64,000 bases of DNA from Cladorrhinum sp. PSN259 (GCA_033725935.1 MU867080.1:1-64000); one strand, 5' to 3'. Positions 20,602 to 35,315 are shown, numbered from the stretch's first letter. Numbers and translations are program-made. The notes: generated by a model not told the origin, from the sequence alone.

Positions 20602-22188
20602 CTAGTCTCGTGCTGAGACTTTGCCGAGATCGCAGGCAGGCGGGTGCGGGGAGGAGCAAGAAGTAGTCAGGTCTAAACCGACAACCAAAGCCGTTGCGAA
20701 TTCGTCCAATTGAGTAGCTGAGACAATGGTCAGTCCAATTGACTTTCTTGGGGCCTGTGGAAAGAAAGCGCCGGCGAGTTTAACGGCGATCTGCGGGTAG
20801 ACCAAGGGGTTACGGTGTAGTCGAACCTTTTTTTCCCTTTCTTCGGCGGTCTTGGGTAGACCAGACGGGTAGTACCAGGTGGGTGGGATATAGCCTGATC
20901 AAGAACGAAATGGCATATCACGATGCTGATGCGACAATTCCACGCTATCAAAACGCCGTCAATGGATGATGGAGAGAAACGCGTCTGTTTGCTCTGGCCG
21001 AAGGGTCGTTTCGTGGCTGGGGACGCGCGGGCGTGTAGTCGGCAGGTCGGGAGAAACCTGAAGCTGGGGAAGCAAGCTTGGGGTATGAACTTGGGATGAG
21101 GGGAACAAGTCTCCGTGGCGAGGTGGGTGGGTGGAGAGCAGGATGGCGCGAAAAAATGGCAACAGGAAGTTTAAAAAATCGAGGGAGCAGAAAAATTCCG
21201 ATGCGTCGTGAAAACGGAGTCGTTGGCCTTATTTCCCTCAAGCGTTTCCACACGAAAACCTTTTTTCCCTCTTCTTCTTCCAAGGCTGTTTTGCAAGAGT
21301 TTTTTGACCCTCTAGGTAACCAGCAAGTAACTCGGGGTGTCGGGGCTCAGCGCAACTGCTTATGCAGGTTCGGTTAGTTCAGAGCACGGCGCACACAGGC
21401 CAAAAAAAAAGTTGGGATGACCGAGTACTGGAATGAGAAGCTTTTTAAAGGCAAAGAACGAGAGGAAAATTCAAAGTGCAGAGGTGAACAAATTTGAGCG
21501 GGGGCCGGGGTCGAGTATCATACCTTCCTCGCCTCTTGCTTTTCTGGCCTCTCAGGAAGTAAAAGAGAAAAAAGAGAAGAAAAAAAGAGAATTGGGGGGA
21601 GGAGGCCGGTGGTGGAGTGTGGTGAGGAGAGGAGGGTAGAAGGGGACGGGAGTGGGTGAAAAAGAGGAACACGTCCAGGATGAAGGGATGCGGCCTGATT
21701 TAGGTGGTGGTAGATGATCAGCAACGAGAGCACTGAGCACTGAAAAGCAAGCGAGCGAGAGCTCCTTGACCCTTGACAGGACCTGGACGAAGAGAGAAAA
21801 CAGAGAGCAACGCCCGGTCTCCCGTTCCGCCTTCTGTGCTGTACGTACCGGTATTGCCCCCGGTCCGCTCGCCAACCCGACCACTCAACGGCCAGAAAAC
21901 AGTACCGGAAAGGTCTTAGATTCGTTTTCCTTTTTTATATTTTTTTTACCTTTTATGGTGCTCTTCACCACACCCTCCACCAGGCTGGCAGGGACCCTTC
22001 TATCAGTTGCAGGGGATCCAGGAAACAAGGGTTGCAGTTGAGCGAGCAAGTGCACACAAGCGACGAGCAGGGGCCAAACAACATCGTTTCTCGCCCAGGC
22101 TTTTCGAGGCTTTTCTTCTCTTCTAATTTCTTGTTGAGGCCTTCCCGGTTCGGTAAATTCAAATTTTGATATAAAACCGCGAGTTCAG

Positions 22189-22223
22189 TGTGCTGTGTGC
22201 TGTGTGCTGTGTGCTGTGTGCTG
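22189..22223. repeat. Five perfect tandem copies of TGTGCTG
   Basis: Seven-base unit repeated five times without interruption, with a partial sixth copy (TG, then C replacing the third base). It is in the asm-1 upstream region. Confidence 0.95.
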
Positions 22224-25200
22224 TGCGTTGGCCTTTCTCGCCACTACAAAACTGTTCTTTCTCTTATGCAATACGGTGAATATTTACTGTTTGGACTCAG
22301 GACATCGGCCCCTCCTTGCCGCACAATCATTGGTGCCGGTTGGTTGGTTGGTTGGGTAGGCTGGCTGAGAATTGCTTGCTTTCCATTTCACTCTGCTTGC
22401 CTCAATGCCTTCCGATCTCAGTTACTCGATACCTATTCCAATGTGTCTCTCTCCTAGCATTGCTCAGTGTCCGAAGCTCAATGCACAATGATAAATGCCC
22501 CCTCGCAATTACCAAAAGGATATCCATCAGAAGCAACAAATTCGAGATGCAAAATGGTTAGGGTGAGGTTAGTACCTAGGTAGGCTGGTAGCGTCGTGGT
22601 GGTGATCATGGTAATGGTTTGCTGTCCGGGCCCTCTTTTCCCAGTCGCTCTCTCCACGGCCATGGCCAGGGATCGACCGCTGAGCAACTCTGACTGGAGA
22701 GGTTGGGATGTGGGACGCGACCAGGATTGCAGGGGCGTGTGCGTAAGCGGCCGTGTTAGTGGCCCGCCGTGGAACAACAACCACAACAGGGAGGCGTGTG
22801 GGCAGTTCGATAGCCCGGGGTACACGTCTCCAAGGTTGCACTGGTGGGGAGGGGGCAGTCGGGGTCTGGGGGGCCTTGACTGGAGCGGTGGGGAAACAAA
22901 AAGAGGAGAGGGGGCGGGGGTGAGGAAGACCAGGCCGGCAACAACAGGGAGGGGGCGCGCAACAAATCGGCCAGTTGCAACAAAGTCACTCGCAAAGTCA
23001 CTTGGTGGTCTCTGTTGGCAGGGCCTTGGCTGACCAAGATGTTAATTTGCATCCATATCACAGCATGTTTGCCAGAGGTACGTTTTATCTCGCCCTCAAT
23101 GGTAGGGTGGGGGGCTCGGTGTGGTGGTTGCGAGGCGGTGGTGTCGACACTGTGTGAAAATGGTTCTCTTCAACGTCAGCGGTGACCAAGGTTTCAGGTT
23201 GTCGAAGAATTGATTAGGTATTTTATCCTTTTGGACCGGACTCGGCGGGCACCCAAACCTCTAGGGCTGGAGAGACTACTAGGCCGAAGATAAGTAGGAG
23301 AGTCTAGCTTCCAGCCAGCGCGGTTGTGCGGATATAAAACTGACTTGATTCCCGACGCTTGCTTGAAGAATCGATGTTTAACGAGAACTGGGTGGAGAAT
23401 TACAGATCGGCAGGACGTGATATCTCAAATTCAATCCAAGGCCATCGCCCACTCAGTACTAAGTAGTAAGATGTCCTGCGGATGTGGTCCGTGTCCGTAG
23501 ATAACCACTAGCTCAGGCCCCACATTCTATCGATTGACTTTACTCCGAACGAAGCCAATGCTGACCTTTCCATTCTCACACTGTGTCCGGCAGAGTCGGA
23601 GTGATCGAAGAAGGGGACGCCGGAGTCGGTCCTCAAGAAGACGGGGACAATCCCGCTGCTCGGCTTCGGGGACGTGCAAATATATTAAATGTGCGAGTTG
23701 GATGCCTTCTATTGCACAGTGTCACGGACGCAGCGCACATCAACCCCCTCCCCTTGGGAGTCAAGGAGGATTGTCATCGGTCTGTCAGGACTGTCACCCG
23801 GAAAAGGTCGCGTTGCACAATATCGTACTATTCCCGTTGCAAAAGACTAAACATGAGATGCCGACTACCGACCAAATCTTTAGTCTTTTCGGCGAAATTG
23901 TGGCCGCCGAGGAAGAGGGCTGGATGGTAACAACATATTAGCCTTGTCGGTGATTCAAGCTTCTAATCCTGTCATCATCTCTTCAACAGTGATTTATTCG
24001 GTGTGGGTTGAGACAGTGCGGGAAGGACCTAGACCAGGCGACTAGTTGGCTCTGGACGGATGGATGGGAATGATGTGTTTCTTTGCCGCCCTCCACCGCC
24101 GGGTTGGAATCCGCTTAACAGCCGCCCGCCAATACTCGCTCGTCAATTGAGCCACGTCGTTATGATGAGCGCTTTCTGGTTCGAATCAGCCGGCTGTTGG
24201 GTGCTTTTTCCTGCTTCTCTTCTTCTGCGATCTCCCGCTGCCGGTATCTGGTGAGTGCGATGATGAGCAGATGTCGACGACCTAATCCACTCGTCTTCGA
24301 GCTCCGCCTCGCCATTGGAAGATCTCAGGTTAGGAGAAGAATCGCCAGTTCCAGTTCAATACCCGCGCGCCAGTGTAAGGATCCCGTGCCAGGTCTCCGT
24401 CGGGCCAGAACTGAGGATTTTCGGCCTTGTCATTCGGTTCAAAAGAGAGACGGAGGAGCCCGTCGAACCCGTCCCGTTGAGTTTTAGGCCGATCACCACG
24501 CTATCTGTCCGTCAAGAGTTCCATTACGCTTCTATGCTCGCGCATGGAAGTTCCCCAAGGACCTTTTTTTTTATTTGACACTGCTGCAGTTGCCCAGAGG
24601 CAGGCAGGGCCAGGAATCAAGCCGATTCAGCTGTGACAGAAGCGCCCCCATGGCTGCGGCGATGCTCGTCATCTCGTACACATGGGTTTGTAGGCAGGTA
24701 CCTACATACACGCTCAACCGCAGACATGCATGATGAACTCGCCCTCTGTCTATCAACGAAAGGTCCACTCACGACCTATCGTGATTGCCAACCCAAATTA
24801 CATCTTTTCGATTATATTTGAATCTTTGGAAAGGTGCCTTGAATCTGGTCGAAAAATGGGAGGCGTGCGTGAAGTGAAGGCACCTTGCGAGTGAGCCAGA
24901 GAGCCAGGCTCTTCCAACAGGCAGGCTTCTGCAGCCACCCCCCTCCTTTCCCAACCACTGTTAGCCACATCATGCAGGGTACCTAGTGTAGATACATCCC
25001 AGTCTGCTTGCCTGGTGCATCCAAACCAAAATGGCACACGCCTCCTTGGCGTCGAGACTGTTGGTCATCTCAGGCGATCTTGAACAGTCCAACCAGCGCC
25101 AGAAGTCGGAAATTCTGGAAATCAGTTGAATTGGAAATCTTACTTGCAATAATCTGCAGGTAATGGGAGAAGTCATGCTTGTGTCGTTGTCACAGACGGC

Positions 25201-28200
25201 ATGTTTTGCTATCTGTAGGAACAAGCCGTTCGCTGTCGGAGTTGGAAGGGGTCCGAGCCAGGTCTTCATGTTGAAGCGGCAGCCAATGCATGCTGCATGC
25301 ACATGTGCGGCGTGGTGGTGGGTAGGTGTGGGTGTTTTCGCGTGTCTGCAAGTGAGAGGTCAATTTTTTACCCTACCAGCGTTTGACTGGAGGTTGGCGA
25401 GAGGAGGGGGGTGGGTTTGATGGTCGATCTTGGTTCATTAGGCTGTGTGGTAATCGCTCGGTAGGTTGAATATTTTTAGCGATGGCGATTCTCTTGGTTC
25501 ACTTGTTCGAAAACAGCAAACACGAATTAGAGCTCGGGCCCGTATCATGGATAGGTCAATGATTGCTGCTGCATGGGAATCTTGGATGATGGAGGGTTAG
25601 TCCAAAAATCTTCCGATTGCCCGTCATCCCGTCGCCATGCAAGGTAAAGGTACGATAACCTGGAAGGTACTGAGTAGCTTAGCTACATACTTTGCACAGT
25701 TGAACTTGGGAAGTGTCGTACATGATCCCGACCGTCGGCGTTGCGTGCTGCAGCGTTAGTAGGTACGGTAGGTGTGCCTACCTGTGCCTGTGCCTGGCTG
25801 CTCGGCTGGGCCTCTCTCGACGATGCATGAGATCTCAGATGGCCCTATCGTAAAATACTTAATGCACAGGCTTCAGGCACAGAAAAGCTTCGATGGACTA
25901 CACACTACAGACTTTGGTTCAGTCAATGTTACCGAGATGTGATGTCAGGTATACCGTAAAAGCCTCGTACTTGACCACAACGGCATCATACGGATACTAA
26001 ACCACCGCTGGTCTGTCGTGTTGCCCTTACACGTGGAAAACGGCGATGGTAGACGTGCTTCAAGACAGATTTATCGGATCTGTGCAGCGCCTGCTCTCCC
26101 GAGCAGATCAGTCGTTTTTCTTTCTTTCTTTTTTTTTGGATGAAGCTGCGTTGTCGGTTTGGAGGAGTGGAGCACGCAACGGCGACGCATACACCATCCG
26201 GAACACGCAGTACGGCTCGGGCTGTCGTCTTAATGGCCCAGACTAAAATCAGAAATGATCGGAAGCCAGTCCAGCCACGCTCATCTTCAAACCTGGTTTC
26301 CAGACAAGAAACGATATCATTGTCGAGGCGGTTGGTTGGATCGATGTGAATGAAAGGGGGCTGCACTCATCTCAATCCGGGCAATGCCGTTTACACTAAT
26401 CCTCCAAATTGCCGGTAATCGCACCGGCGCCGTCGCCTAGATGTACATTCTTCTGTGGGGGGAGAAGTCGACAAAGCCAGGCCGAGGTGCACGAGCCACA
26501 CCAACCACAACCCACAGCGGCAGGAACCATGAAGAGCTCCCCGCAAACTTTGATCTGAAACGAAACAGAAAAGTTAATTGATGGTGCGAGCACTCTGATT
26601 TTCGTTTTCCACACTCACCACCGGTTCTGTGTTTTCCCACAGCAAACCACATCCGGAGTTCATGGAACGTCCTATTTCCAGATGCCGCCTCCCATTCCCA
26701 TGGAACGGACAGCTTGGAACACGCACAAGGAACCCGCCACGTGAATTCTCACGACCGAGACAGAAAGTTCTTCTCCCAGAAGCGGGGTTTCTTTTCCACA
26801 CCCCTCCCCTCCCCTGCAGAAAGCTTGTGTGGGGGGCCGAGTGGAGAAGCGAGGGAATTTGGTTGCGCTCTGCATCTGGCTGCACACCCGAGCCCCTCTT
26901 TTTTCAACAGCACATCGCTCCCGCTGCTGGGCGAAGATGGATGGAGACACTGCAGCACGCAGACGCTGCAGCAGCAGAAGCGCTGTACATCCGCAGGGCC
27001 CTTACGCAGGACGTATGCAAGATTCCCGCTGAACTCTGCTCATGCCCTGCAATGCACTGCATCCACCATCGCCGGAATCTGCAAACTGGAATCTGGGATC
27101 TGGAAATCTGAAAAATCTGATGATCTCAGAGACAGGCCATCATTGTCCATCAACCTCGCTAAAATTAACATGACAGTTGCCGTTGGTCATTGATCCTCAA
27201 CCTCCCCACCAAAAGGCCATGAGCGATGGGTCCGGTGTTCGAGAGAGGAGGAGAAGGTGTGCACGAGCACGAGATCTGTTCTGTTCCTCGGGATCTTCGC
27301 AATTGCATCGAGAGGCATCCTCGGCCACTTTTGACAGGCTTCGTTGAACCTCGCTAGCATTCCCCCGCCTTGGCATACGCCCATAAGTGGCTGGAGTCCC
27401 GGCTGATCACCAACGGCGAGCGAGATACTGTTTTTGATCTGGACCCAGAACGACCTCAATGGTCGGCTCGGCCATGTCCACTTCTCTTCCAAAACGGAGA
27501 CCGTCACACCCTCAGCCGTCTCTCTTCCGGGATTCAGTCATCACTATCCGTGTCTATTCTCTCGTCAATGAACCCTTGAACCGATATACGCCGTCGGGAC
27601 AGCACACAGGGTGGCAAGCACCTTCGTGAGTTATAGTCAAAGTCGTGGCTGTCTAGCACTGGCTGTAATTCGAGGGGGTTTCGAGGGTCACTTGATAATA
27701 GTGTCCAAACTTCCGATCCAATGAACCGTCCTCTTGGATGCAACAGCCCAGTGAAAGTCATCCCGAGCGGACCGCTCCCTCCCAAGAAAGCCGTCAAAGT
27801 ACGTCCCGCTCAACAAGTGGAGAGCGATACCAAATCTGGTTGGCCCTGGGGGGCAGCCACTCCCTTTTCATGGCCGAGGCGGATCACAAGGGCACCAAGG
27901 CATGGTTTTCGCCGTCGTTTCAATTGTTTTCTTTTGTTTATTGTCTCGAAAAGGCTTGCGACGGCAGCGCCACTCTGTGACAAGCCGTTTGCCAACAACA
28001 CTGTCTAATTTCTGGACCTGCCGCAAATTCCTGGATACTGCCGTGTAGTGCATAACCCGGCCGCACAGGTGCTGGAACAGAACAAGCTGCTTTCATGCTG
28101 TGTCTCGATCGACTGCCGGGCTCGTTGAGTGACAGAAAAACGTGGGTGAAGCGGCGCAGCACTAGCAAACACAGATCCATCCGCATTTGTCAAAGGATGG

Positions 28201-29262
28201 CAGTGGCTCATCTTCTTGTCATTCATTCAAGAGTGCTTGATTTGCCGGCATGCTTCTCTGCTGCTCCATGTCACCAACTGTGTGGGACTGTTTTAAGCCT
28301 CATTCGATGCATAATCTGCACTGCAAGTCTACACACCAGGTCTGCACATCGAGTATGCACTTAAGCACCAGACGAGAGTTCCTCAACGGCAGACACCCCA
28401 TATTCTAACTTCTCAGCATCATGACTGCCGGTATTAACGCTTCGACGGATCGTCCATCCAGCAACTCTGACTTAATGATGCCAAGGCCTCCATATACAAC
28501 TGGGGCGCAGAACGGCGGCGATGATAATCTCTACGGGCGAATTCGTCCGGACAATGGCAACACCCATTGCCGGTTGTGGAACTGGATTCACTGGGTGGCC
28601 CGGCCGTGCCACAGAAGACGACTAGACGTGACCAATGGTCATTGTGTGCCTCAACCAACTCGTCAAGGGCAACCTCAACAACCACTTCGTCCGGCAAATG
28701 TTGGGCGCACTGTCACAGTCGTATAGTCGCATCTCGAAACATCAACCCTCCGGTGCCCCTTTTCCTTACTTATTCGGTACGAACATGGGCAAAGCCACAC
28801 ACACGGTTCTTGCCGCGCTTGATGTTTCTTCTTGAATTCAGCTCTCCTCCCAGGAACAACGGCACGTCCCCAGTCTCCCAAATTAGGACTGAAACCACCA
28901 TCTCCGATCATGCCCCCTTCTGGGGACGCGGGAGCGATGGCCATGCATTGCAGCGTTTCTGTTTCTGTTTCTATTCGATACATATCAGATGTGTTTTTTT
29001 TTGTCAAGGCGCTGGGCCCTTGCGTTGCAAGGCTACTGCGAGTAGGCAACCCGAAGCCTCGGTGCAACAAGGATCTTGGATCCAAAGTCTCCCTCCAAAA
29101 TCGAAACAAACTTGTATGCAGATGCATAGCGGTTATGTGCTTCTGCATCCAGGTCAATAAGGATTGGCTGGCCAATCATACACACCTGAATTCTGAGAGA
29201 CGGGAATTCTGGGAGGGTGTGCGGTTGTGTTTCAGTCCAGATCATTACTGTTGGAGTGGTAA

Positions 29263-29278
29263 CCCCCCCCCCCCCCCC
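29263..29278. repeat. C16 homopolymer
   Basis: Sixteen consecutive C in noncoding sequence. Similar runs occur at 1663-1680 (C18) and 55498-55511 (G14). Confidence 0.9.
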
Positions 29279-32200
29279 AATTCCTGTGTTTGCCTCGGGG
29301 CTCAGGCAATCCCAAGCACCATCCTGCCAGAGGCTCCGATGCCTCCGAGTGGGCTTTTACCCCCTTGTTCAGGCAAGCCCAGGCCTAACAAAGAAACCTG
29401 GCGGTCCGGCGACGAGCTGGGTGTGTTGTCGTCCGCGCTTTAACAGGTCTCCATCACTTGTTAATGCTGCCCAAAACACACTGTTCTGGATAATGCTCAA
29501 GGGTAGGGCAGAATGCAACACCTCCACTGGTCATCAACGACACACCTTTGAACATCTCAACTCTCAACCTACGAATACACCATCCCGCAACTGGAAGTGC
29601 CAAACGTCACTTAATCGCGCCGCAATAACATGAACCTATACCTCCACTCGGTTTATAAGACTAGCGCGGTTCAGCCAAAAATGAGGGTTATGTATGGCAC
29701 CGCACTAGTCACTCTACCCCGGCGGAGGTACAGAACGGCGAGGGTGTCGCGATAGTGATGTACCACAGTACCATGTCTCTTCGGGTTTGGCTTTATCTTC
29801 CCGCGCCAGTATTCGATGGGATGTGGTACGCAGGCCCTGCAATCAATCCAATCAGCACGAACCACGTCTTCAAGCCCACACGCACCATGGAAGTCTTGAG
29901 CGGCAGCCTGGCGGCTCCTATCCATGCCAACCACTTTGTCCGTGTGGGATGAAAGATTGGAATTGGGGGGCAGTCCGTTGATGACCGAATGCTTCGAATC
30001 CCTGTGCCAGTTGAGCAAACAATTGCTGGTTAAGTTCACTGTTATTTCTCATAGTTATGGCATTCTCTTTCATCCTGTGCTGTGCGGAGCGTCTAGCCCT
30101 TTCAGTACCCCAGTTCTCGGGAGGGAGCTTGTGGATTATGCAAATCATAGGGCAGCTCGAGTCTTTTCTTGCTTCATCTTGCAGTTCTGATTCGCCAGAA
30201 AAAGCTGCATGCGCGGACCGTTTTCCGCCTTACATGGCAGCCAGGATCGAATGCGGTAGAGTGGCACATGGGGTGAGCATGAGTGGCCGAAGATGGGAGG
30301 TGTGTGAGATGGAATGTGCGTGAGCAGGTTCACAAACTCCAGAAGATTCGGACCACAGTGTGACTACCTGAATTGCAACTCCCGAGCACCAAACAACACC
30401 CGATGTTTGATTCGAGAGGCTCTTTTTCTTTGTTGTGGTTTCTGCTGACCACCATCTGAGAAAGGATGGTCTATCCGACTCGGAGCCCAATAACAAATGC
30501 AGAATAAAGGAACCTCATTGATGCACAGCATTGCAAATATCCATGATGGCTCAGGGGAGAGTCTTGCCTTTGCAGGCTAGATGTAGCCATTTCCCCCGTT
30601 TCTCATTATTGATAAGTGACAGAAGCTATAGACAATGTCTGCATCCAACCAGTCCTCAGGGCAGTTACCCTATCACTGCGTATTGGGTTTTGAGCTCCAC
30701 ATCTGCACGCACACAATGCATTATAGATGTGTGGTTATCGTGGCATGATGTTCTGGAAAAGACGTCGAGCAATCCGTTCGAGTCTTCTGTCAACGGGTAC
30801 TTCCCCCGACTGAACAAGAAGCTGTTGGTCTCACACTGTGCCGCCTTCCTCCCCAGAGCCGGCTGGCCTCAGGCCACACAAAGTGAGCTCTCACACCGCT
30901 ACTTTCGAGTCCGCTAAAGCAACCCCCTCCTCCTTGTTAGAAGGAAAGCCATCCATCTCGACCACGTCCTTCCCTGGTTCACGAAAAGGTCGCGCTCGAT
31001 AAACATCACCAAATCAGTTGCCAATTGAAGCCAATAAGATGGCGCCAAAAAGACAGTCCTTAACCGTTCCCATTGCTCCACCAAAGATTACTGAGATCGA
31101 TAACCTCTCAAACCCTGGTTCATGACCCATGTTGGACGATCCAAGGTCCACACACAACAGCATGTCAGTTCACGGTCCCTTGACAGCAGTTGCCGTCTTC
31201 GGCTTCATGTTTTTTTTCCTATTCCCACCTTGATTATTACACTCCATCACAGCCTCAATTGTGGACAAGACATTTCGTTGCTTTTTTTTCATTTCGGCTT
31301 TGTTGAGACTCTGACAGATAAGGGAGGCCTGGGTTAATGATCTACCTTGGTTCCATGATTCCGAACCACGGAGTTGTAATACGGGAGATTTTTGCACATG
31401 GGGGGGTTTTTTTTCTGAATCTTTGTTCGGGTGTGCCTCCATGATACTTACTCTCTTTCGGCATTCCCATCTGACTTTTTGTTCTATTCCCCGCCCCGCG
31501 CCTCATTGTTGCTGATCTGTTTCGGTCTTTCTCCTGCCGACGGGCCATAGCCGAGAAGCGAATGGGCAATTGTTATCTGTCTTGTCCATCTATTGTTTGC
31601 TGACGCTGACTGTGATGTTTAAACCTTGTTCATTCTTCGTTTCTGTATATACAGTCCAGCAGCGTACACGTGTATGAACACTCAGCCAACGGCGAACTCC
31701 GGGGCTCTTCCGCGGAAGGATTATATATTATATGTGCGAAAAATCACACAAATCCATTGGACCATTGTCTCCGTGGGCTGATCCGACATTTTTCGTCCTA
31801 TTTGCCAAGAAATTGTTTTCTCTTTCACGTTGTGTCGTGGCCGTCCTTGAGAGGCACGAGAGGGTAAGTGGTGTTTATACAGCACCAGGTTCAGTTGACT
31901 GCTGCTGCTCCCGCCGCCACCAGAAATCACAAACGTGGGTGTGGGCAGCGGTAACACTGCATCATGTTAGCCTCGACGAGGGGCGTCCGGTGATAGGATA
32001 GGATGGGATGGGAATGCTGCTTCCTGTATGGAAGATCTTTTTTGTTTGTGTCTCTTCCCGATGCGTGCGCTGTCCTACATTAGCCTACATGATGATGGTG
32101 CCGCTGCAGAAAGACTTACCCTTACCACCCACTCGCAGAAGCGTATCGTCGAAACTGGTGTGGGCGGATGGAGACATAATTGGTAGAAACATGGCGAGCT

Positions 32201-35200
32201 TGCTTTGCCTGCCCCCATTCTTGGCTCATCTGCCATGTCATTATCTCCTTCGTTCGAGGCTCTCTCCGAGCCATTCTCTCTCACCCTCTCTTTCCCCGAT
32301 CCAATTGGGATTTCGAATGGAGAAAAAACCACTGGCCGGACATTAATGACACAATTCTCGGGGAAACACAGCACATCCATCCACCATATGCCACACCGGT
32401 TTTTCTATTTCTCGTTTGCTGCGTGTGTCTGTGCCGCTTTCACTCACAATCTTTGAATGGCCACCCATCCATCCGTTTGATGGGGCCTGCTTGGTCCCAT
32501 CGGATCAAAGATGCGCGCGCGGCAATCCTGGTTGCGTTGCCTTTGCTTGCTGCAACGATATACTACATACTGTACGGCAGCACTACCTGCATACATGAGC
32601 GAGGGAGAGAGAAAGAGAATGCGCCGGCAGAAGTTAGCCGCAAAGTAACGAGAGTACACTGCTGTACTGTACAGCTTGCTTGCTTACTTACTTGCTGTTT
32701 CCCGGGGAGGGGAAGACTCGCATTCCGGGAATGCAAGAGATATTATTAATGTATGTAACGCATATACTGAGACGATGATTTTTCTTGTCTCTCCACTTCC
32801 GGCACATGTCAACTACAACCCAATTCTTTTTGAAGAGGAAAGAAAATCCGGTCTGCAAAGACAGAGCAACCTTGATCTCTCTTTCCTCGGAAGTATAAGA
32901 AACTACCTGAAGAAACTGCCTGTCTTGCTAGATGCAAATCCGCTCACAACTTACGGGATGGTGATGAAATCATGCAGCAACAAGAAGAGGCTCATCAACG
33001 CTCTCTGCAGATACCCGGTCTCGGCGAACATTCACCTGCATACATACGTGCCGTAGAACGAAGAGATGCCAACATGTACAGTCCTGTTCGCTCAGTGTTG
33101 GTAGGCAAGGGATGGCGATTGCGTGTGCTGGCGGTTATTGTTTCCAACTCGTGATACATACGTATGTACATACATACAACACATGCCTACATACAGCAGT
33201 ATTGCTGTTGTTGTCTCTTGCTATGTGGTTTTTTGTGGGATCCTGAGACGTTCCAAGGGCTTTCCGAGGGTTCAAAACGTTCAAGCAAGGGATTTCAGTT
33301 TTGTTTCCGCCTGCCTTTATGTCTCTTCTGTTTGTTCGGGACCGTTTTTGAACCTATGTACCAAGGAAAGTAAAAACGATGGGTGCCCACAATGCCCAGT
33401 GTATAATCTGTGACAATGGAGTTTTTTTTGAGAGAGGCTTTTGTGCAATAATAGTGAGGATGTTTCTGGCTATGTTGGAGTTGAAAATTCATCAGCCCCC
33501 CCCTTAAAGCGCCGCGTCACACATTGACAGATATTTGTACATAATGGCTGATCACCAAAACCAGTTAATCTCTATCATTCCTTTACCGCTGGTTCTCCCG
33601 GGAACAAGTAAGCTGGCGTACGGCACAAACATCAGCAACTCCTCCTTTGACACCACATGAACTAAGTAAGGTATGGCACCTAATATCGTATGCGTTGCCC
33701 GACGTATATGTGTTGTGTGTTTATTTGGTCAGCCGAAAAAGAAAAGAAAAAACGACAGGTAAGTTATTGCCGCAAACAATGCTTTGCCCCGGAAGGCTGG
33801 ACTGGACGGGAGGATCGATTGAGGCGCATCAGTCTGGGAGGTTGGGTGGTCGATCCCATGGCATCACGGAATCACGAATCCAATATCACAATCCCAATTC
33901 CCCTCTTTCTCGGGATCTAATATTTCATGCGCTCTACACTAAAGAACTCCCCATGCCCTGGCCCAGGTCCCTGCCTCTTTTATCGGCGGCCGTGCCCGGT
34001 CTCCTGGATCTTGTACTTATGCCATGGAGCGTTGGAGTGTGGGTGAAAGAACAAACAGCAAGGCATGAACATGACCCTGAAAGAATAGGCATAAAGTTAT
34101 GATCTACGACTACTCTTATTCGGGTCAGTTTATTTGGTTTCTTGATGCCGGTAGTTGTTGGTGATTATCTGAAGATTGCTTCACACCGTGTGTATCACAT
34201 CATGGGTTTGTTTCGTTCTTTCATGCAAAAGAGAACAGGGTCCTCATGGGTCTTTTTCAACTTCACAAGTTCTTCACAACCCATTTAATCAAGGCGCGAT
34301 ATGTGAAGAGCCACTAGCGAAAACTCTCTCAGGCTGTGATGAGATATGTGATGTGATACGTGCCGTACCGCGCCGCAAGGGCGGGCCACGAGTAGCTAAC
34401 ACTCCATCAGGAAGGTATTTCAAGGGTGTGACGTGCAGGAAACTACCGGTTCGACCCTCTCATCGTTTTTAGTCTGGCCATGTGTGAAAGCTGCGTGCGT
34501 GGGTAGATCATTCATGCGTTGATGTGGTGGTGGCCCTTGGCTTCCCGGGCCATGGGGTTCATGCAGTTTCGAGCATCCATGACCCCTGGGAATTATATCA
34601 AAAATGTGCATTATAACGAAAAGCAGAAACCAAACGACGTTCCGTTCTGAGGACAAGAGGTGGTTTGCCAGGAAGAGGGCATACATGAGGGGGCTTGATT
34701 CGTGTGTTTCGGTCCCGAACCCTCTCGGTGTGATTGCTTACGAAAGGGATATATTAATTACAAGGACCGAAAAAAAAAACAAGATAACAAAAGAAAAAAA
34801 AAGACAGCTGACGATGAACCAGCCCCCAACGATATCAAGAATGGTTGAAAAAGGGATGAGTTAGAAAGAAAATGTGACACTGTGTGGTACCACAAGGCCT
34901 CCGTTGTTGGTTGATGTAGTTTATCAACATGCGAAGCAAACTAGCCCGTCCGATGGGTGGTAATCAATGTGAGGGATGGCACTTGGGGCGGAATAAAGGT
35001 AATCTGTACTCAGAGTCGAATGTCGATCCCTTGCAGGGTCGGAAAAAAAAGTTGGTGGTTGAATTAAGTTTCGGTTAATGTGGGTGGTAAGGCCAAGGGT
35101 GCTCATGTGACTTCGTGGCAGAATGGTGACACGGTTGCTGGTGGCGACGCGTTCTTTCTCTTGTGTTTCGTGTCACAGTATGGATAGGCAGGAACTTCAA

Positions 35201-35315
35201 CGATTTCTTTGTCTCTTTCAGCCCTAGGGGCAATTTTATCAAGTTTGGCAGGTTTGGGTGGTCAATTGATTCGCATTCTCAATCTGCATCATTGCATCAT
35301 TTGCAATGATACTTT

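Noticed and set aside
23534..23941. 135-codon frame with several cysteines (CQDCHPEK)
   Set aside because: Another 115-codon frame overlaps it, the Arg/Ser-rich start looks like translated noncoding sequence, and the Cys spacing fits no zinc-finger class.
24160..24200. GGTTCGAATC resembling a tRNA B box
   Set aside because: Flanking bases do not form a T stem, and no acceptor or anticodon stem can be drawn.
34430..34465. GGTTCGACCC resembling a tRNA T arm
   Set aside because: No pairing stem and no upstream cloverleaf.
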